NCBI RefSeq assembly: GCF_000455605.1
Contig: NC_017025.1
Span: 496,001-560,000 of the forward strand
DNA length: 64,000 bases
Source: Flavobacterium indicum GPTSA100-9 = DSM 17447
GTDB lineage: Bacteria > Bacteroidota > Bacteroidia > Flavobacteriales > Flavobacteriaceae
Direction: 5' to 3'
The position numbers were made by a program, and so were the translations under genes. Shown here one piece after another: positions 31,578-40,926 of this stretch. Within the stretch, counting starts at the first letter, position 1, and each line of letters begins with the position of its first letter. The notes beneath the pieces are model-generated. The model did not search any database. It had not been told where the DNA came from and saw only the letters and a list, made by a program, of their open reading frames with translations.

Positions 31578-33523
31578 TTTACTTTCTTAACGGTGTCTTT
31601 AGTTTTATTTTGTTTAGCTTTCACTAATTTCAATCGGATGGAGTCTTGTTTTGTTAAAGTAAATTTAGGTATAAATTCAGAATCTTTCTTTGGGTATAAT
31701 TTTGCATATTCCCAATTTAAATTTCCTTCTAACATTCTTTTTTCTAAATCCGTTCTTGTTATTTTTTTATTAATATATTTTTCAATCATTAAAGTAGCTA
31801 TAGGTCCGGCCCAACGGTTACCCCAATATCCATTTTCTACAAAAACAGCAATTGCAATTTTTGGATTATGTCTTGGAGCAAATGCTACAAAGATAGAATG
31901 GTCCGTCAATTGTACTCTTTTACCGTTTAATTTTGTAAAGTTTTCTGCGGTACCTGTTTTTCCACATATTTCTAAACCTTGAACGCCTAATCCTGCAGCT
32001 GTACCCATGTTATACACATCAAATAGTCCGTTAATTACAGGTTCAAAATGGCGCGGTTCTACTGTTGTAATATGTTTGGTAGTGTATTTAGAATCTATTT
32101 TATGTCCTTTTATTTTTTTAATTACATGAGGCGTGTAATAATATCCTTTGTTGGCAACAATAGCCATCATGTTAGCTAATTGAATAGGTGTCATTAAAAC
32201 TTCTCCTTGTCCAATAGAATTTGAAATGATGGTTGAAGAACGCCAACCGCCATTTGGATAATAATGATCATAAAATTTTGAACTCGGAATGTGACCTTTT
32301 CGACCTGGAGGTAAATCATATCCTAAAAATTGCCCTAGTCCAAAACTTTTCATGTGTTTGTTCCATTGGTCTACACCAATTTTTGGTTTACTATATTTTT
32401 CAATAGTACGTTTGTATACTTGAGCAAAGTAGGTGTTACACGATTTATAAATACCGTTATGTAATTTAATTATTCCACCAGGACAGTGGCATCTCATAAA
32501 AGCGCCTCTACCGTAAGAAAATCCGTGTCCGCAAGTAAATGTGGTTTCTGTGTCAACAACTTCTTCTTGTAAACCAACGAGTCCAGTCAAGATTTTAAAT
32601 GGTGATCCTGGAGGGTATTCGGCTAATAAACCTCTGTCGAATAATGGTTTGGCAATGGAGTCGTTGTATAATCGGGTGTAATTTTTTGAACGTTCTCTTC
32701 CTACTAATAAAGAAGGTTTGTAGGACGGTGCTGTTACTAAAGCTAAAATTTCACCGGTTTTTGGCTCTAAGGCCACAATACCACCTCTTTTATTAATCAT
32801 TAATTCTTCACCATATTTTTGTAAATCGCCATCTATTGATAGCGTAATATCGCTACCTTGTTTTGCAATAGTATCAAATTTACCTTCTTTGTAAGAACCA
32901 ATTTCTCTATTGTGTTTGTCTTTTAAAATATATCTAACGCCTTTTACACCTCTTAAAATATCTTCATAAGCTTCTTCCACACCTTGGCGTCCAATTAAAT
33001 CACCGCTTTTATAATAAGGATTTTTTTCAATTGTTTTTTCTCCAACTTGAGTTATAAATCCAAAAATATTTGCTCCATAATCCACTTGGTAGTCTCTTAG
33101 GGCACGTTTTTGAATGTAAAAGCCTTTGTATTTTCTAACTTTTTCTTGAAATGCAGCAAATTCTAATTTATTTAATTGTGCTAAAAATACAGAAGGTAAT
33201 CTTGGACTGTAAATTTTTGCTTTTTCAATTTTCTTTAGAAATTCTAATTTATTAATTCGAAGTATTTTGCAAAATTCTAATGTATCAATATTTTTAACTT
33301 CATTAGGAACCACCATGATATCATATGAAGGTTGGTTGGCAACTAATAATTTTCCGTTTCTATCATAAATATAACCTCTTTCTGGGAAGTCATAATTTAT
33401 TTTAATAGCATTGTTTTCAGATTTTATTTTAAGTGTTTCATCAATAACCTGTAAATAAAAAAGACGAATCAATAAAATAACTGATGTTACAATAATGATG
33501 GTAGGTAATAATGTCTTTCTCAT
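31574..33523 (-). CDS. mrdA: Penicillin-binding protein 2 (elongation transpeptidase)
   Basis: 649 residues. A membrane anchor (about 5-26), pedestal domain (FPERGYIYDRNGKLLVANQ), and transpeptidase domain are present. Active-site motifs are SxxK (SPFK, S307), SxN (SCN, 361-363) and KTG (522-524). Cysteines C331, C345 and C347 lie close together in a loop before SxN, a pattern seen in other Bacteroidota PBP2s. It cross-links side-wall peptidoglycan with RodA. The start overlaps mreD and the end overlaps rodA by 4 bases each, so the genes are co-translated. A C-terminal charged tail (QDSIRLKLVKAKQNK) is unremarkable. Confidence 0.97.
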   Translation of the reverse strand: MRKTLLPTIIIVTSVILLIRLFYLQVIDETLKIKSENNAIKINYDFPERGYIYDRNGKLLVANQPSYDIMVVPNEVKNIDTLEFCKILRINKLEFLKKIEKAKIYSPRLPSVFLAQLNKLEFAAFQEKVRKYKGFYIQKRALRDYQVDYGANIFGFITQVGEKTIEKNPYYKSGDLIGRQGVEEAYEDILRGVKGVRYILKDKHNREIGSYKEGKFDTIAKQGSDITLSIDGDLQKYGEELMINKRGGIVALEPKTGEILALVTAPSYKPSLLVGRERSKNYTRLYNDSIAKPLFDRGLLAEYPPGSPFKILTGLVGLQEEVVDTETTFTCGHGFSYGRGAFMRCHCPGGIIKLHNGIYKSCNTYFAQVYKRTIEKYSKPKIGVDQWNKHMKSFGLGQFLGYDLPPGRKGHIPSSKFYDHYYPNGGWRSSTIISNSIGQGEVLMTPIQLANMMAIVANKGYYYTPHVIKKIKGHKIDSKYTTKHITTVEPRHFEPVINGLFDVYNMGTAAGLGVQGLEICGKTGTAENFTKLNGKRVQLTDHSIFVAFAPRHNPKIAIAVFVENGYWGNRWAGPIATLMIEKYINKKITRTDLEKRMLEGNLNWEYAKLYPKKDSEFIPKFTLTKQDSIRLKLVKAKQNKTKDTVKKVK

Positions 33524-34026
33524 TTTCTATTTGGCTTGATTAAGTAAATGCTAATGATACAAATAATAAACGTGAAGATGGTACTTAAAATTGTTCGTGT
33601 AATAATTTCAAAAAATAGATCAAATCGGTATAATTCTAGAGTAAAAAGAATTAAATGATGAAATAAAATTGAAATCATTATAAAAGTAAAACGATCAACT
33701 GAAAGTTTTTCTGCAATTCTAATGGTTTGGTATTCATAACTTAATCCGAATGCAAAACGTAAAAAACTGGGTCTTACATAAGCTAATAATAAGGTGGCCG
33801 TTGCATGAACACCACCACTATCCGAAAAAATATCCATAATTAAACCGAGTAAAAAACTGGCAGTTATGAAACCAAATTTATTAGAATTTATTGGGTATAA
33901 AATAATAAATAGAATATAAATATACGGATTAATCCAACCTCCAAAATTGATTTGATTCAAAACAAAAATTTGAATAATCAATAAGGTAATAAATCGGATA
34001 ATATTTAAAATAAAATTACTATTCAT
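33520..34026 (-). CDS. mreD: Rod shape-determining protein MreD
   Basis: 168 residues, hydrophobic throughout with five or so membrane helices. The opening MNSNFILNIIRFITLLIIQIF and the GLIMDIFSDSGGVHATATLL stretch fit MreD in Bacteroidota. MreD links MreC to the elongation complex in the inner membrane. It overlaps mreC by one base and PBP2 by four. Sequence conservation of MreD is weak, so the operon position is part of the evidence. Confidence 0.92.
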   Translation of the reverse strand: MNSNFILNIIRFITLLIIQIFVLNQINFGGWINPYIYILFIILYPINSNKFGFITASFLLGLIMDIFSDSGGVHATATLLLAYVRPSFLRFAFGLSYEYQTIRIAEKLSVDRFTFIMISILFHHLILFTLELYRFDLFFEIITRTILSTIFTFIICIISIYLIKPNRK

Positions 34027-34862
34027 TATCTTTTATCTGCATCTTTTTCAGTGGCAGCTTCTAAAATTTCTTTTTCTCTTTTTTTCTTGTTCTCAATGAT
34101 GTAAACGTAACCTAAGTTTGTCATATCGTTAAACAATCGGACATTGATTACAAATTTATTGGTTGATTTGTCTATAAATATTTTGTCAATTTTGCCAACA
34201 GGAATATTCTCTGGGAAAATGAACGATTGTCCGCCCGTTACAATCGTATCACCTTTTTTAAGTGTGGCTAATTTGGGTACATCAATCAATTGCACATATC
34301 CAGTGCTTTTTCCATCCCAAGTTAATGAGCCAAAATGATTGGAATTTTTTATTTTACCATTCATAGGATTGTTGGTGTGTAATATACTAATAACCGTAGC
34401 AAAATGTTTAGTGGTTTTGTCAATAATTCCGATTACACCTCGATCGCTTATTACACCCATATCACCTTTAATTCCTTTTAAGTTTCCTCTGTCTAAAGTT
34501 AAATAATTCTCCTGTTTGCTGTAGGAGTTTTTAATAACTTTGGCTTGAATAACTTTAAAATCAGACAAAAAGCCTGGAGGTGTTGCATTTCCTTCAAGGA
34601 TGGTATCTTTCTTATTAAATAATAATTCTTTTAGGCGCGCATTTTCTTTAGCTAATTCTTCATTTTTTGCTCTTAATCCAAAATATTCTTTCACGCTATT
34701 TATTTGACCATAAGTATACCCGGAAACTGCATTTGCAGAATGAATGTACTGACTTCTGTGATAAGAGTGTGACTGTATAGTAAGCATTAATGAGATGCCT
34801 AGAAGCAGCAAAAACAGCAATCTATAGCTGTTTTTTATTAGAAAATAAATGATTTGCTGCAT
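34026..34862 (-). CDS. mreC: Rod shape-determining protein MreC
   Basis: 278 residues. One N-terminal membrane helix (about 9-28), a coiled-coil (about 55-78; RAKNEELAKENARLKELL) and a beta-rich periplasmic domain (LTLDRGNLKGIKGDMGVIS, VIGIIDKTTKHFATVISILH, GDTIVTGGQSFIFPENIPVG) fit MreC. It bridges MreB filaments to periplasmic PBP2. A charged C-terminal tail ends the protein. It is 10 bases downstream of mreB. Confidence 0.96.
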   Translation of the reverse strand: MQQIIYFLIKNSYRLLFLLLLGISLMLTIQSHSYHRSQYIHSANAVSGYTYGQINSVKEYFGLRAKNEELAKENARLKELLFNKKDTILEGNATPPGFLSDFKVIQAKVIKNSYSKQENYLTLDRGNLKGIKGDMGVISDRGVIGIIDKTTKHFATVISILHTNNPMNGKIKNSNHFGSLTWDGKSTGYVQLIDVPKLATLKKGDTIVTGGQSFIFPENIPVGKIDKIFIDKSTNKFVINVRLFNDMTNLGYVYIIENKKKREKEILEAATEKDADKR

Positions 34863-34872
34863 TAATTAATTT

Positions 34873-35901
34873 TTATTTAATTAAAATATTTTTGTATTTA
34901 TTGATGTTTTTTAAAGCCATACCAGTACCTCTAACAACGGCTCTTAATGGATCTTCAGCAATATAAACAGGTAAATCTGTTTTTAATGAAATACGTTTGT
35001 CAAGTCCTCTTAACATAGAACCACCACCAGCTAGGTAAATACCAGTGTTGTAAATGTCTGCTGCTAATTCTGGAGGGGTTTGAGATAAAGTCTCCATAAT
35101 AGCATCTTCGATACGTTGAATAGATTTGTCTAATGCTTTCGCAATTTCTCTGTAAGATACATCTACTTGTTTTGGTTTCCCTGTTAGTAAGTCTCTACCT
35201 TGAACCGACATATCGTCTGGAGGAGTGTCTAAATCTTCAGTAGCTGCTCCAATTTGGATTTTGATTTTTTCTGCAGTCGTTTCACCTACAAATAAATTGT
35301 GTGCCGTTCTCATGTAGTAGATGATGTCATTAGTAAATACATCACCAGCAATTTTAACCGACTTGTCACATACGATTCCGCCTAATGCAATTACTGCAAT
35401 TTCTGTAGTTCCACCACCTATATCCACAATCATATTTCCTTTAGGTTGCATAATGTCCACTCCAATACCAATTGCTGCAGCCATAGGTTCGTGAATTAAG
35501 TACACTTCTTTACCGTTTACACGTTCAGCAGATTCCTTTACAGCACGCATTTCCACTTCTGTAATACCTGATGGAATACAAATTACCATACGAAGTGCTG
35601 GTGTAAATAATTTTTTCTTTAAGGCAGGTATGCTTTTGATAAACATGCTGATCATCTTTTCAGAAGCATCAAAATCAGCAATTACACCGTCTTTTAACGG
35701 TCGAATTGTTTTAATGTTTTCGTGTGTTTTTCCTTGCATCATGTTGGCTTCTTTACCAACAGCAATGATTTTACCAGAGATTCTGTCTCTAGCTACAATT
35801 GAGGGGCTATCTATAACAACTTTATCGTTGTGAATGATTAACGTATTTGCGGTACCAAGGTCTATCGCAATGTCCTCGGTCATGAAATCAAAAAATCCCA
35901 T
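34873..35901 (-). CDS. mreB: Rod shape-determining protein MreB
   Basis: 342 residues, the usual size. An actin-like ATPase that forms membrane-attached filaments organising side-wall growth. Motifs: DIAIDLGTANTLI (phosphate 1), PSIVARD, CIPSGITEVEMRAVKESAE, LIHEPMAAAIGIG, MIVDIGGGTTEIAVI (phosphate 2) and GIYLAGGGSMLRGLDKR (adenosine). It heads the elongation operon behind a TATTTTTG box (35947-35954). The terminator of the co-directional purH gene lies just upstream, so mreB has its own promoter. Confidence 0.98.
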   Translation of the reverse strand: MGFFDFMTEDIAIDLGTANTLIIHNDKVVIDSPSIVARDRISGKIIAVGKEANMMQGKTHENIKTIRPLKDGVIADFDASEKMISMFIKSIPALKKKLFTPALRMVICIPSGITEVEMRAVKESAERVNGKEVYLIHEPMAAAIGIGVDIMQPKGNMIVDIGGGTTEIAVIALGGIVCDKSVKIAGDVFTNDIIYYMRTAHNLFVGETTAEKIKIQIGAATEDLDTPPDDMSVQGRDLLTGKPKQVDVSYREIAKALDKSIQRIEDAIMETLSQTPPELAADIYNTGIYLAGGGSMLRGLDKRISLKTDLPVYIAEDPLRAVVRGTGMALKNINKYKNILIK

Positions 35902-35946
35902 ATATGCTTTTATAAAGGGTTAATTTATGTAAGTCTATTCAACTGG

Positions 35947-35954
35947 CAAAAATA
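35947..35954 (-). promoter_or_regulatory. Putative -7 element (TATTTTTG) of the mre operon
   Basis: Exact TAnnTTTG match between the purH terminator and the mreB ATG, giving a predicted leader of about 40 bases. Confidence 0.55.
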
Positions 35955-35979
35955 GGAAAATTATTTGGTATTATTTGCA

Positions 35980-36015
35980 TAAAAAAATGCATTAAAACAA
36001 CAAAGTTTTAATGCA
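35980..36015 (-). terminator. Intrinsic terminator of purH
   Basis: An 11-bp stem TGCATTAAAAC/GTTTTAATGCA (35988-35998 with 36005-36015), 6-base loop, followed on the minus strand by TTTTTTTA. It is 31 bases past the purH stop. Confidence 0.88.
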
Positions 36016-36046
36016 CTTGAAAATTTATGTTTTTTAGTAACTTTTC

Positions 36047-37573
36047 TTAGTGTTTGAAATGACGAACACCTGTGAAAACCATTGCTACATTATTGCTGTT
36101 GCAATAATTAATACTCAATTCGTCTTTTATTGAACCTCCTGGTTGAATAACGGCAGTAATTCCAGCTAAATTGGCAATTTCTACACAATCTGGGAAAGGG
36201 AAAAATGCATCACTTGCCATAACAGCACCCGTTAAATCGAATTCAAACGATTTAGCCTTTTCAATAGCTTGTTTTAATGCGTCTACTCTAGAGGTTTGAC
36301 CTGTTCCTGAAGCACACAATTGTTTGTTTTTCGCTAAAACAATAGTGTTTGATTTAGTGTGTTTACAAATTTTAGATGCAAATAATAAATCTTCAATTTC
36401 TTCTGCTGAAGGAGCTGTTGCTGTTACAGTTTTTAATAAGTCTTTTGAATCAGAAATATTGTCTTTGTCTTGTACTAGAATTCCGTTTAAACACGTTCTT
36501 ACTTGTTTAGTAGGTAATGCAACATCGTTTAATACTAAAATTATTCTATTTTTCTTTTCTTCTAGTAGGTCAATAGCATCATTCTCATAAGAAGGCGCAA
36601 TCACAACTTCGCAAAATAATTTATTGATTTCCTCAGCTGTTGCAACATCAATAGTGCTATTGGCAATTAAAACGCCACCAAAAGCCGATGTGGGATCGCC
36701 TGCTAAAGCTTCTAAATAGGCTTCTTTCATGGTAGGTCTTGAAGCTAATCCGCAAGCGTTATTGTGTTTTAAAATAGCAAACGTTGGTTCGTCATGTTTA
36801 AATTCATTAATTAAATTTACAGCGGCATCAACATCTAATAAATTGTTGTATGACAATTCTTTACCGTGAAGTTTGGTAAACATTTTGTCAAACTCACCAA
36901 AGAAAAATCCTTTTTGATGAGGATTTTCACCATAACGTAATACTTGACCATTTGCTTCACTAATTTTTAAGTAAGTGTCTTCTTCGTTGAAATAATTGAA
37001 AATGGCAGTATCATAGTTGGAAGAAACATGAAATGCTTTTGTGGCAAGTAATCTTCTTTGTTCTATCGAAGTTGTACCATTTCCATCTTCATAAAAGTTT
37101 AAAAATGTATTGTATTCTTCAACAGAAGCTACAATTACAGTGTCTTTAAAGTTTTTTGCTGCTGCACGAATTAATGAAATTCCACCAATATCAATTTTTT
37201 CTATAATATCTGCTTCATTAGCTCCAGAAGCCACTGTTTTTTCAAAAGGGTATAAATCTACAATAACTAAATCAATTTGAGGGATATCAAATTCGGTCAT
37301 TTGAGCAACATCACCTTCGTGGTCTTGACGGTTTAATATTCCACCAAAAATTTTAGGATGTAATGTTTTTACTCGTCCGCCTAAAATTGATGGGTAAGAA
37401 GTAACGTCTTCAACTGCTACTACAGGGATTCCTAAGTTTTTAATAAAATCTTCGGTTCCGCCAGTAGAATAAATAGTTACATTGTTTTTGTGAAGTGCTT
37501 GAACAATTGGTTCTAAACCAGTTTTATCAAATACAGAAATCAGTGCTGCATTGATTTTTTTTGTTTGTGTCAT
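36047..37573 (-). CDS. purH: Bifunctional AICAR transformylase/IMP cyclohydrolase
   Basis: 508 residues from the ATG at 37573 (MTQTKKINAALISVFDKTG). The in-frame ATG at 37597 adds eight residues without family support. The N-terminal IMP cyclohydrolase domain (AALISVFDKTGLEPIV, YSTGGTEDFI, LGGRVKTLHPKIFGGIL, DLVIVDLYPFE) and the C-terminal transformylase domain (LRYGENPHQKGFFFG, HNNACGLAS, SDAFFPFPDCVEIA, FTGVRHFKH) are both intact. It catalyses the last two steps of de novo purine synthesis. The mre operon follows on the same strand after a terminator, a neighbourhood I believe is common in this family. Confidence 0.98.
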   Translation of the reverse strand: MTQTKKINAALISVFDKTGLEPIVQALHKNNVTIYSTGGTEDFIKNLGIPVVAVEDVTSYPSILGGRVKTLHPKIFGGILNRQDHEGDVAQMTEFDIPQIDLVIVDLYPFEKTVASGANEADIIEKIDIGGISLIRAAAKNFKDTVIVASVEEYNTFLNFYEDGNGTTSIEQRRLLATKAFHVSSNYDTAIFNYFNEEDTYLKISEANGQVLRYGENPHQKGFFFGEFDKMFTKLHGKELSYNNLLDVDAAVNLINEFKHDEPTFAILKHNNACGLASRPTMKEAYLEALAGDPTSAFGGVLIANSTIDVATAEEINKLFCEVVIAPSYENDAIDLLEEKKNRIILVLNDVALPTKQVRTCLNGILVQDKDNISDSKDLLKTVTATAPSAEEIEDLLFASKICKHTKSNTIVLAKNKQLCASGTGQTSRVDALKQAIEKAKSFEFDLTGAVMASDAFFPFPDCVEIANLAGITAVIQPGGSIKDELSINYCNSNNVAMVFTGVRHFKH

Positions 37574-37688
37574 TGTGTTGTTGTTTTGAAGTTGCAAAAG
37601 TAATTATACTATCTTTAACATTCAAATAGAATTTATAAAATGTAACAACTTTTGTTTTTTTGATACATATATCATAAGTAATAAGGTT

Positions 37689-38939
37689 ATGTTTCTATAT
37701 TTTCGATTATTAGGAGAAAGTTTAAGCTTTGCATTAAATGCTTTGCGAAATAATAAGTTGAGAACATTTTTGTCTCTGCTTGGAGTTACTATTGGTATTT
37801 TTTCTATCATAGCAGTTTTAGCCGCTGTTGATTCAATGAAAAAAAATATTGAGGGTAGTTTAAGTGGGATGGATATGAATACGGTTTATTTATTTAAATA
37901 TTCTTTTGGACCATCTGATATTCCACAATGGAAAAGAGAACAATTTCCTAATGTTACTTATGAAGAATATCAATATTTGAAAAAGAACCTGAATGACGTT
38001 GACCAAATTTCATTTAATTTTTTTACGCGAAATGAAAGTATTAAATATGAAGATAATATTGTAACTTCAATTCGTGTTAAGCCATCAACTTTTGAATTTT
38101 TTGATATTGAACCGTTTACTGTTGAAAAAGGAAGGTTGTTTAATGAATCAGAATCCAATTCTGGTGTACCCGTAATTGTAATAGGACATGATGTTGCAGA
38201 AGGATTGTTTCAAAATAATGATCCTTTAGGTAAACAAATTAGACTGTATGGGCAGCGTTTTAAAGTTATAGGTGTTTTAAAAAAACAAGGTCAAGATACA
38301 TTTGGGGATAGTAACGATGTTGCTGTTTTTTTTCCAGTTAATTTTATGAGAAAAATGTACGGCGATAATAATAAAACTTTTACTCCGGCAATTTTAATAA
38401 AACCTGAAAAAGGAATTGATGTTGAGGAGTTTAAAGCGGAGTTGACTCAAAAGTTAAGAAGTCATAGAGGATTAAAACCTAATGATATTGATAACTTTTT
38501 TATCAATGTTTTATCAGGATTTACAGAGTTTATAGATAATATTACCGGGCAAATGAATGTGGTGGGGTGGATTTTGAGTGGATTCTCGCTTTTAGTTGGT
38601 GGATTTGGGATTGCCAACATTATGTTTGTTTCAGTAAAGGAAAGGACCAATTTAATTGGAATTCAAAAAGCATTAGGTGCAAAAAATAAATTTATTTTAT
38701 TCCAGTTTTTGTTTGAAGCAATCATCTTATCTTTATTTGGTGGGTTAATTGGAATGTTTTTAGTATGGATAATTGCAATTATATTGACAAATGTTCTAGA
38801 GTTTGAATTCGTATTAAGTTTGGCTAACATTATTTTAGGCTCTGGATTAGCAATATTAATTGGACTTATAGCGGGTATTATTCCTGCAATTTCAGCTTCA
38901 AAATTAGATCCTGTTGAAGCTATTAGAACTGGAATGTAA
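37689..38939 (+). CDS. ABC transporter permease, MacB/FtsX type
   Basis: 416 residues. One membrane helix near the N-terminus (about 28-46; LRTFLSLLGVTIGIFSIIAVLAAV), a large periplasmic MacB-PCD-like domain (about 50-285), then three helices at 290-410 with the FtsX signature GWILSGFSLLVGGFGIANIM, SVKERTNLIGIQKALGAK and PVEAIRTGM. Such permeases work with an ATPase and often an adaptor to move lipoproteins, peptides or drugs, or as mechanotransmitters. No ATPase gene is adjacent, so the partner is encoded elsewhere. The genes are divergent from purH, and asnB follows 88 bases downstream on the same strand. Confidence 0.92.
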   Translation: MFLYFRLLGESLSFALNALRNNKLRTFLSLLGVTIGIFSIIAVLAAVDSMKKNIEGSLSGMDMNTVYLFKYSFGPSDIPQWKREQFPNVTYEEYQYLKKNLNDVDQISFNFFTRNESIKYEDNIVTSIRVKPSTFEFFDIEPFTVEKGRLFNESESNSGVPVIVIGHDVAEGLFQNNDPLGKQIRLYGQRFKVIGVLKKQGQDTFGDSNDVAVFFPVNFMRKMYGDNNKTFTPAILIKPEKGIDVEEFKAELTQKLRSHRGLKPNDIDNFFINVLSGFTEFIDNITGQMNVVGWILSGFSLLVGGFGIANIMFVSVKERTNLIGIQKALGAKNKFILFQFLFEAIILSLFGGLIGMFLVWIIAIILTNVLEFEFVLSLANIILGSGLAILIGLIAGIIPAISASKLDPVEAIRTGM

Positions 38940-39027
38940 TTTTTTCCGTATTTAATGTTAAAATAATGATTATTTAGAATAAAAAAATACTTATTTTAGC
39001 AAACCAAAAAAATCTATTTAATCTAAA

Positions 39028-40893
39028 ATGTGCGGAATTTCGGGGTTTAACAATAATATTGTAACCCATTTTAACCGTAATTCATTAATTAAAAATTTTA
39101 ATGAATTACAAATTCATAGGGGTCCAGATTATACCGGAACTTGGATGAATGAAGACTTTACTTTTTTTCATCATAGATTAGCATTAATCGATGGTTCTTC
39201 TAATGCTAATCAACCTTTTTTTAATGAAAATTACGTGCTTTGCTTTAATGGTGAAATTTATAATTTTAAAAAGTTAAAGCAAGTATTATCTTCTGTTCAA
39301 TTTAAATCGTCTTCGGATACCGAAGTGTTGTTTTATTATCTTGTAAATTTTGGAATTGAAAAAACACTTCAAGATATACAAGGAATGTTTGCCTTCTCCT
39401 TTTACGATATTGCAAAAAAAGAATTGTTCCTAGCTCGGGATCGCTTTGGTATAAAACCCTTGTATTTTTATAAAAACGGAAGTCAATTTGCTTTTGCATC
39501 AGAATCGAGGACATTAGCAAAGGCTTTAAATTTAAAACCCGATTCGTATAAAACAATCATGGCAATGAATAGTACGGCCGAAGGAAGTACTACTTATTCT
39601 TTGTTTAATCATGTAGAAAATATACAACCAGGATCGTTCGTAAAAATAGATACTCAACTTAATTTGTCGGAACATTTTTATTACCGACTGGCTAATGATG
39701 TGGATGTACATTTGCACAACGACTTAAAGAAACTTTCTAAAAAACAAATTGTTGATCAATTTGATAACTTGATGTCTAAGTCGGTTGAAGAAATGTTAGT
39801 CAGTGATTTTCCTATGGGCGCTTTTGTGAGTGGTGGAATCGACTCGTCAATCATTACTGCGCTTGCAAAAGAGAAAATTTCCGATTTTAGTTTGTTTACC
39901 GCTGATATTAATGGTAAACACTCGGAATATGAAGACACAAAAGCCCTAGCGAATCATTTAAAATTACCCTTGTTTAAGACCGATTTTAAACCAGAAGATT
40001 TTCTTAGTTATTGGGTACAAGCAACAGAGTATAATGCCGCTCCAAAGGTTTATTTTACAAACGGAATTCCTATTTCTAGAGTGGCAAGTTTGGCAAGACA
40101 ACATGAGGTAAAAGCGGTAATTTGCGGTGAAGGTTCTGATGAACTTTTTTTAGGTTATTCTAAATTAATGGCGCAACGTTATAAGAAAGCGTTACTTTTT
40201 CCTCATGATTTAATTAAAAAGCTATATAAAATTTATCCCGCATTAAATAATTATTTATTTCCATCAAATGATTCAAACTTGGATGCTTTTAATATTCGTT
40301 TTGCTAACGGATTTAAAAGTGAAATGTTGTACGAAGCCGGGAATGAAGTTTATAGTTTTATATCGAATAAAGAAAGAAAATATTATGTAGATTCTTTTGA
40401 AATGGCTCAAAAACATTTGCATGCGTTGTTTCACCGAAATGATCGAATGGGAATGATTTCTTCTATTGAAGTGCGTTTTCCATTTTTACATGAAGAGGTA
40501 GTGAAATTTGCAGTCAATTTACCTTTGGAATATAAAACCAGATGGACAACAAAACTGCATAATAAAAAACATCCTTTTATTACAGATAAATGGATAGTTA
40601 GAGAAATTTCGAAAAAGCATTTACCAAAGAATTTAGTTTCTAAAAAGAAAAATGGTTTACCTATTGAAGGTTTAAACGGACTTAAATTTGATAAATCGTT
40701 CTTTAAAAATGGTTATTTAGCGGAAATTATGCATTTAAATAACGCTGCTTTAGAACATATTATTAAAAATGAAAATCCGTATTTTATTGGGAAATTAGCT
40801 TCTGTTGAGATTTTCGGACTCTTGTATGATTACCAATTATCAAACGAAGAAATTCAATCTAAAATCAATCAATTTATTACCTTAAAAAAATAA
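39028..40893 (+). CDS. asnB: Asparagine synthase (glutamine-hydrolysing)
   Basis: 621 residues. The N-terminal glutaminase uses Cys2 exposed after Met removal (MCGISGF); IHRGPDYTG and CFNGEIYNF follow. The synthase domain has the PP-loop AFVSGGIDSSIITAL and CGEGSDELFLGYSK. The enzyme amidates aspartate, or, as a paralogue, amidates another carboxylate: with 621 residues and several divergent stretches it could be an amidotransferase for a surface polysaccharide or natural product, as these are common AsnB-like families. No biosynthetic cluster is next to it, so the housekeeping role is the simplest reading. It ends at a strong terminator. Confidence 0.9.
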   Translation: MCGISGFNNNIVTHFNRNSLIKNFNELQIHRGPDYTGTWMNEDFTFFHHRLALIDGSSNANQPFFNENYVLCFNGEIYNFKKLKQVLSSVQFKSSSDTEVLFYYLVNFGIEKTLQDIQGMFAFSFYDIAKKELFLARDRFGIKPLYFYKNGSQFAFASESRTLAKALNLKPDSYKTIMAMNSTAEGSTTYSLFNHVENIQPGSFVKIDTQLNLSEHFYYRLANDVDVHLHNDLKKLSKKQIVDQFDNLMSKSVEEMLVSDFPMGAFVSGGIDSSIITALAKEKISDFSLFTADINGKHSEYEDTKALANHLKLPLFKTDFKPEDFLSYWVQATEYNAAPKVYFTNGIPISRVASLARQHEVKAVICGEGSDELFLGYSKLMAQRYKKALLFPHDLIKKLYKIYPALNNYLFPSNDSNLDAFNIRFANGFKSEMLYEAGNEVYSFISNKERKYYVDSFEMAQKHLHALFHRNDRMGMISSIEVRFPFLHEEVVKFAVNLPLEYKTRWTTKLHNKKHPFITDKWIVREISKKHLPKNLVSKKKNGLPIEGLNGLKFDKSFFKNGYLAEIMHLNNAALEHIIKNENPYFIGKLASVEIFGLLYDYQLSNEEIQSKINQFITLKK

Positions 40894-40921
40894 AAAAGTC
40901 CCGATTTATCGGGACTTTTTG
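40891..40921. terminator. Bidirectional intrinsic terminator
   Basis: Stem GTCCCGAT/ATCGGGAC (40898-40905 with 40908-40915) extended by A/T pairs, then a T-run. It separates asnB from the convergent barrel protein gene. Confidence 0.9.
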
Positions 40922-40926
40922 TTCGC

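Noticed and set aside
39028..40893. asnB as part of a capsule or natural-product cluster
   Set aside because: No glycosyltransferase, synthase or export genes are adjacent; housekeeping asparagine synthesis is simpler.
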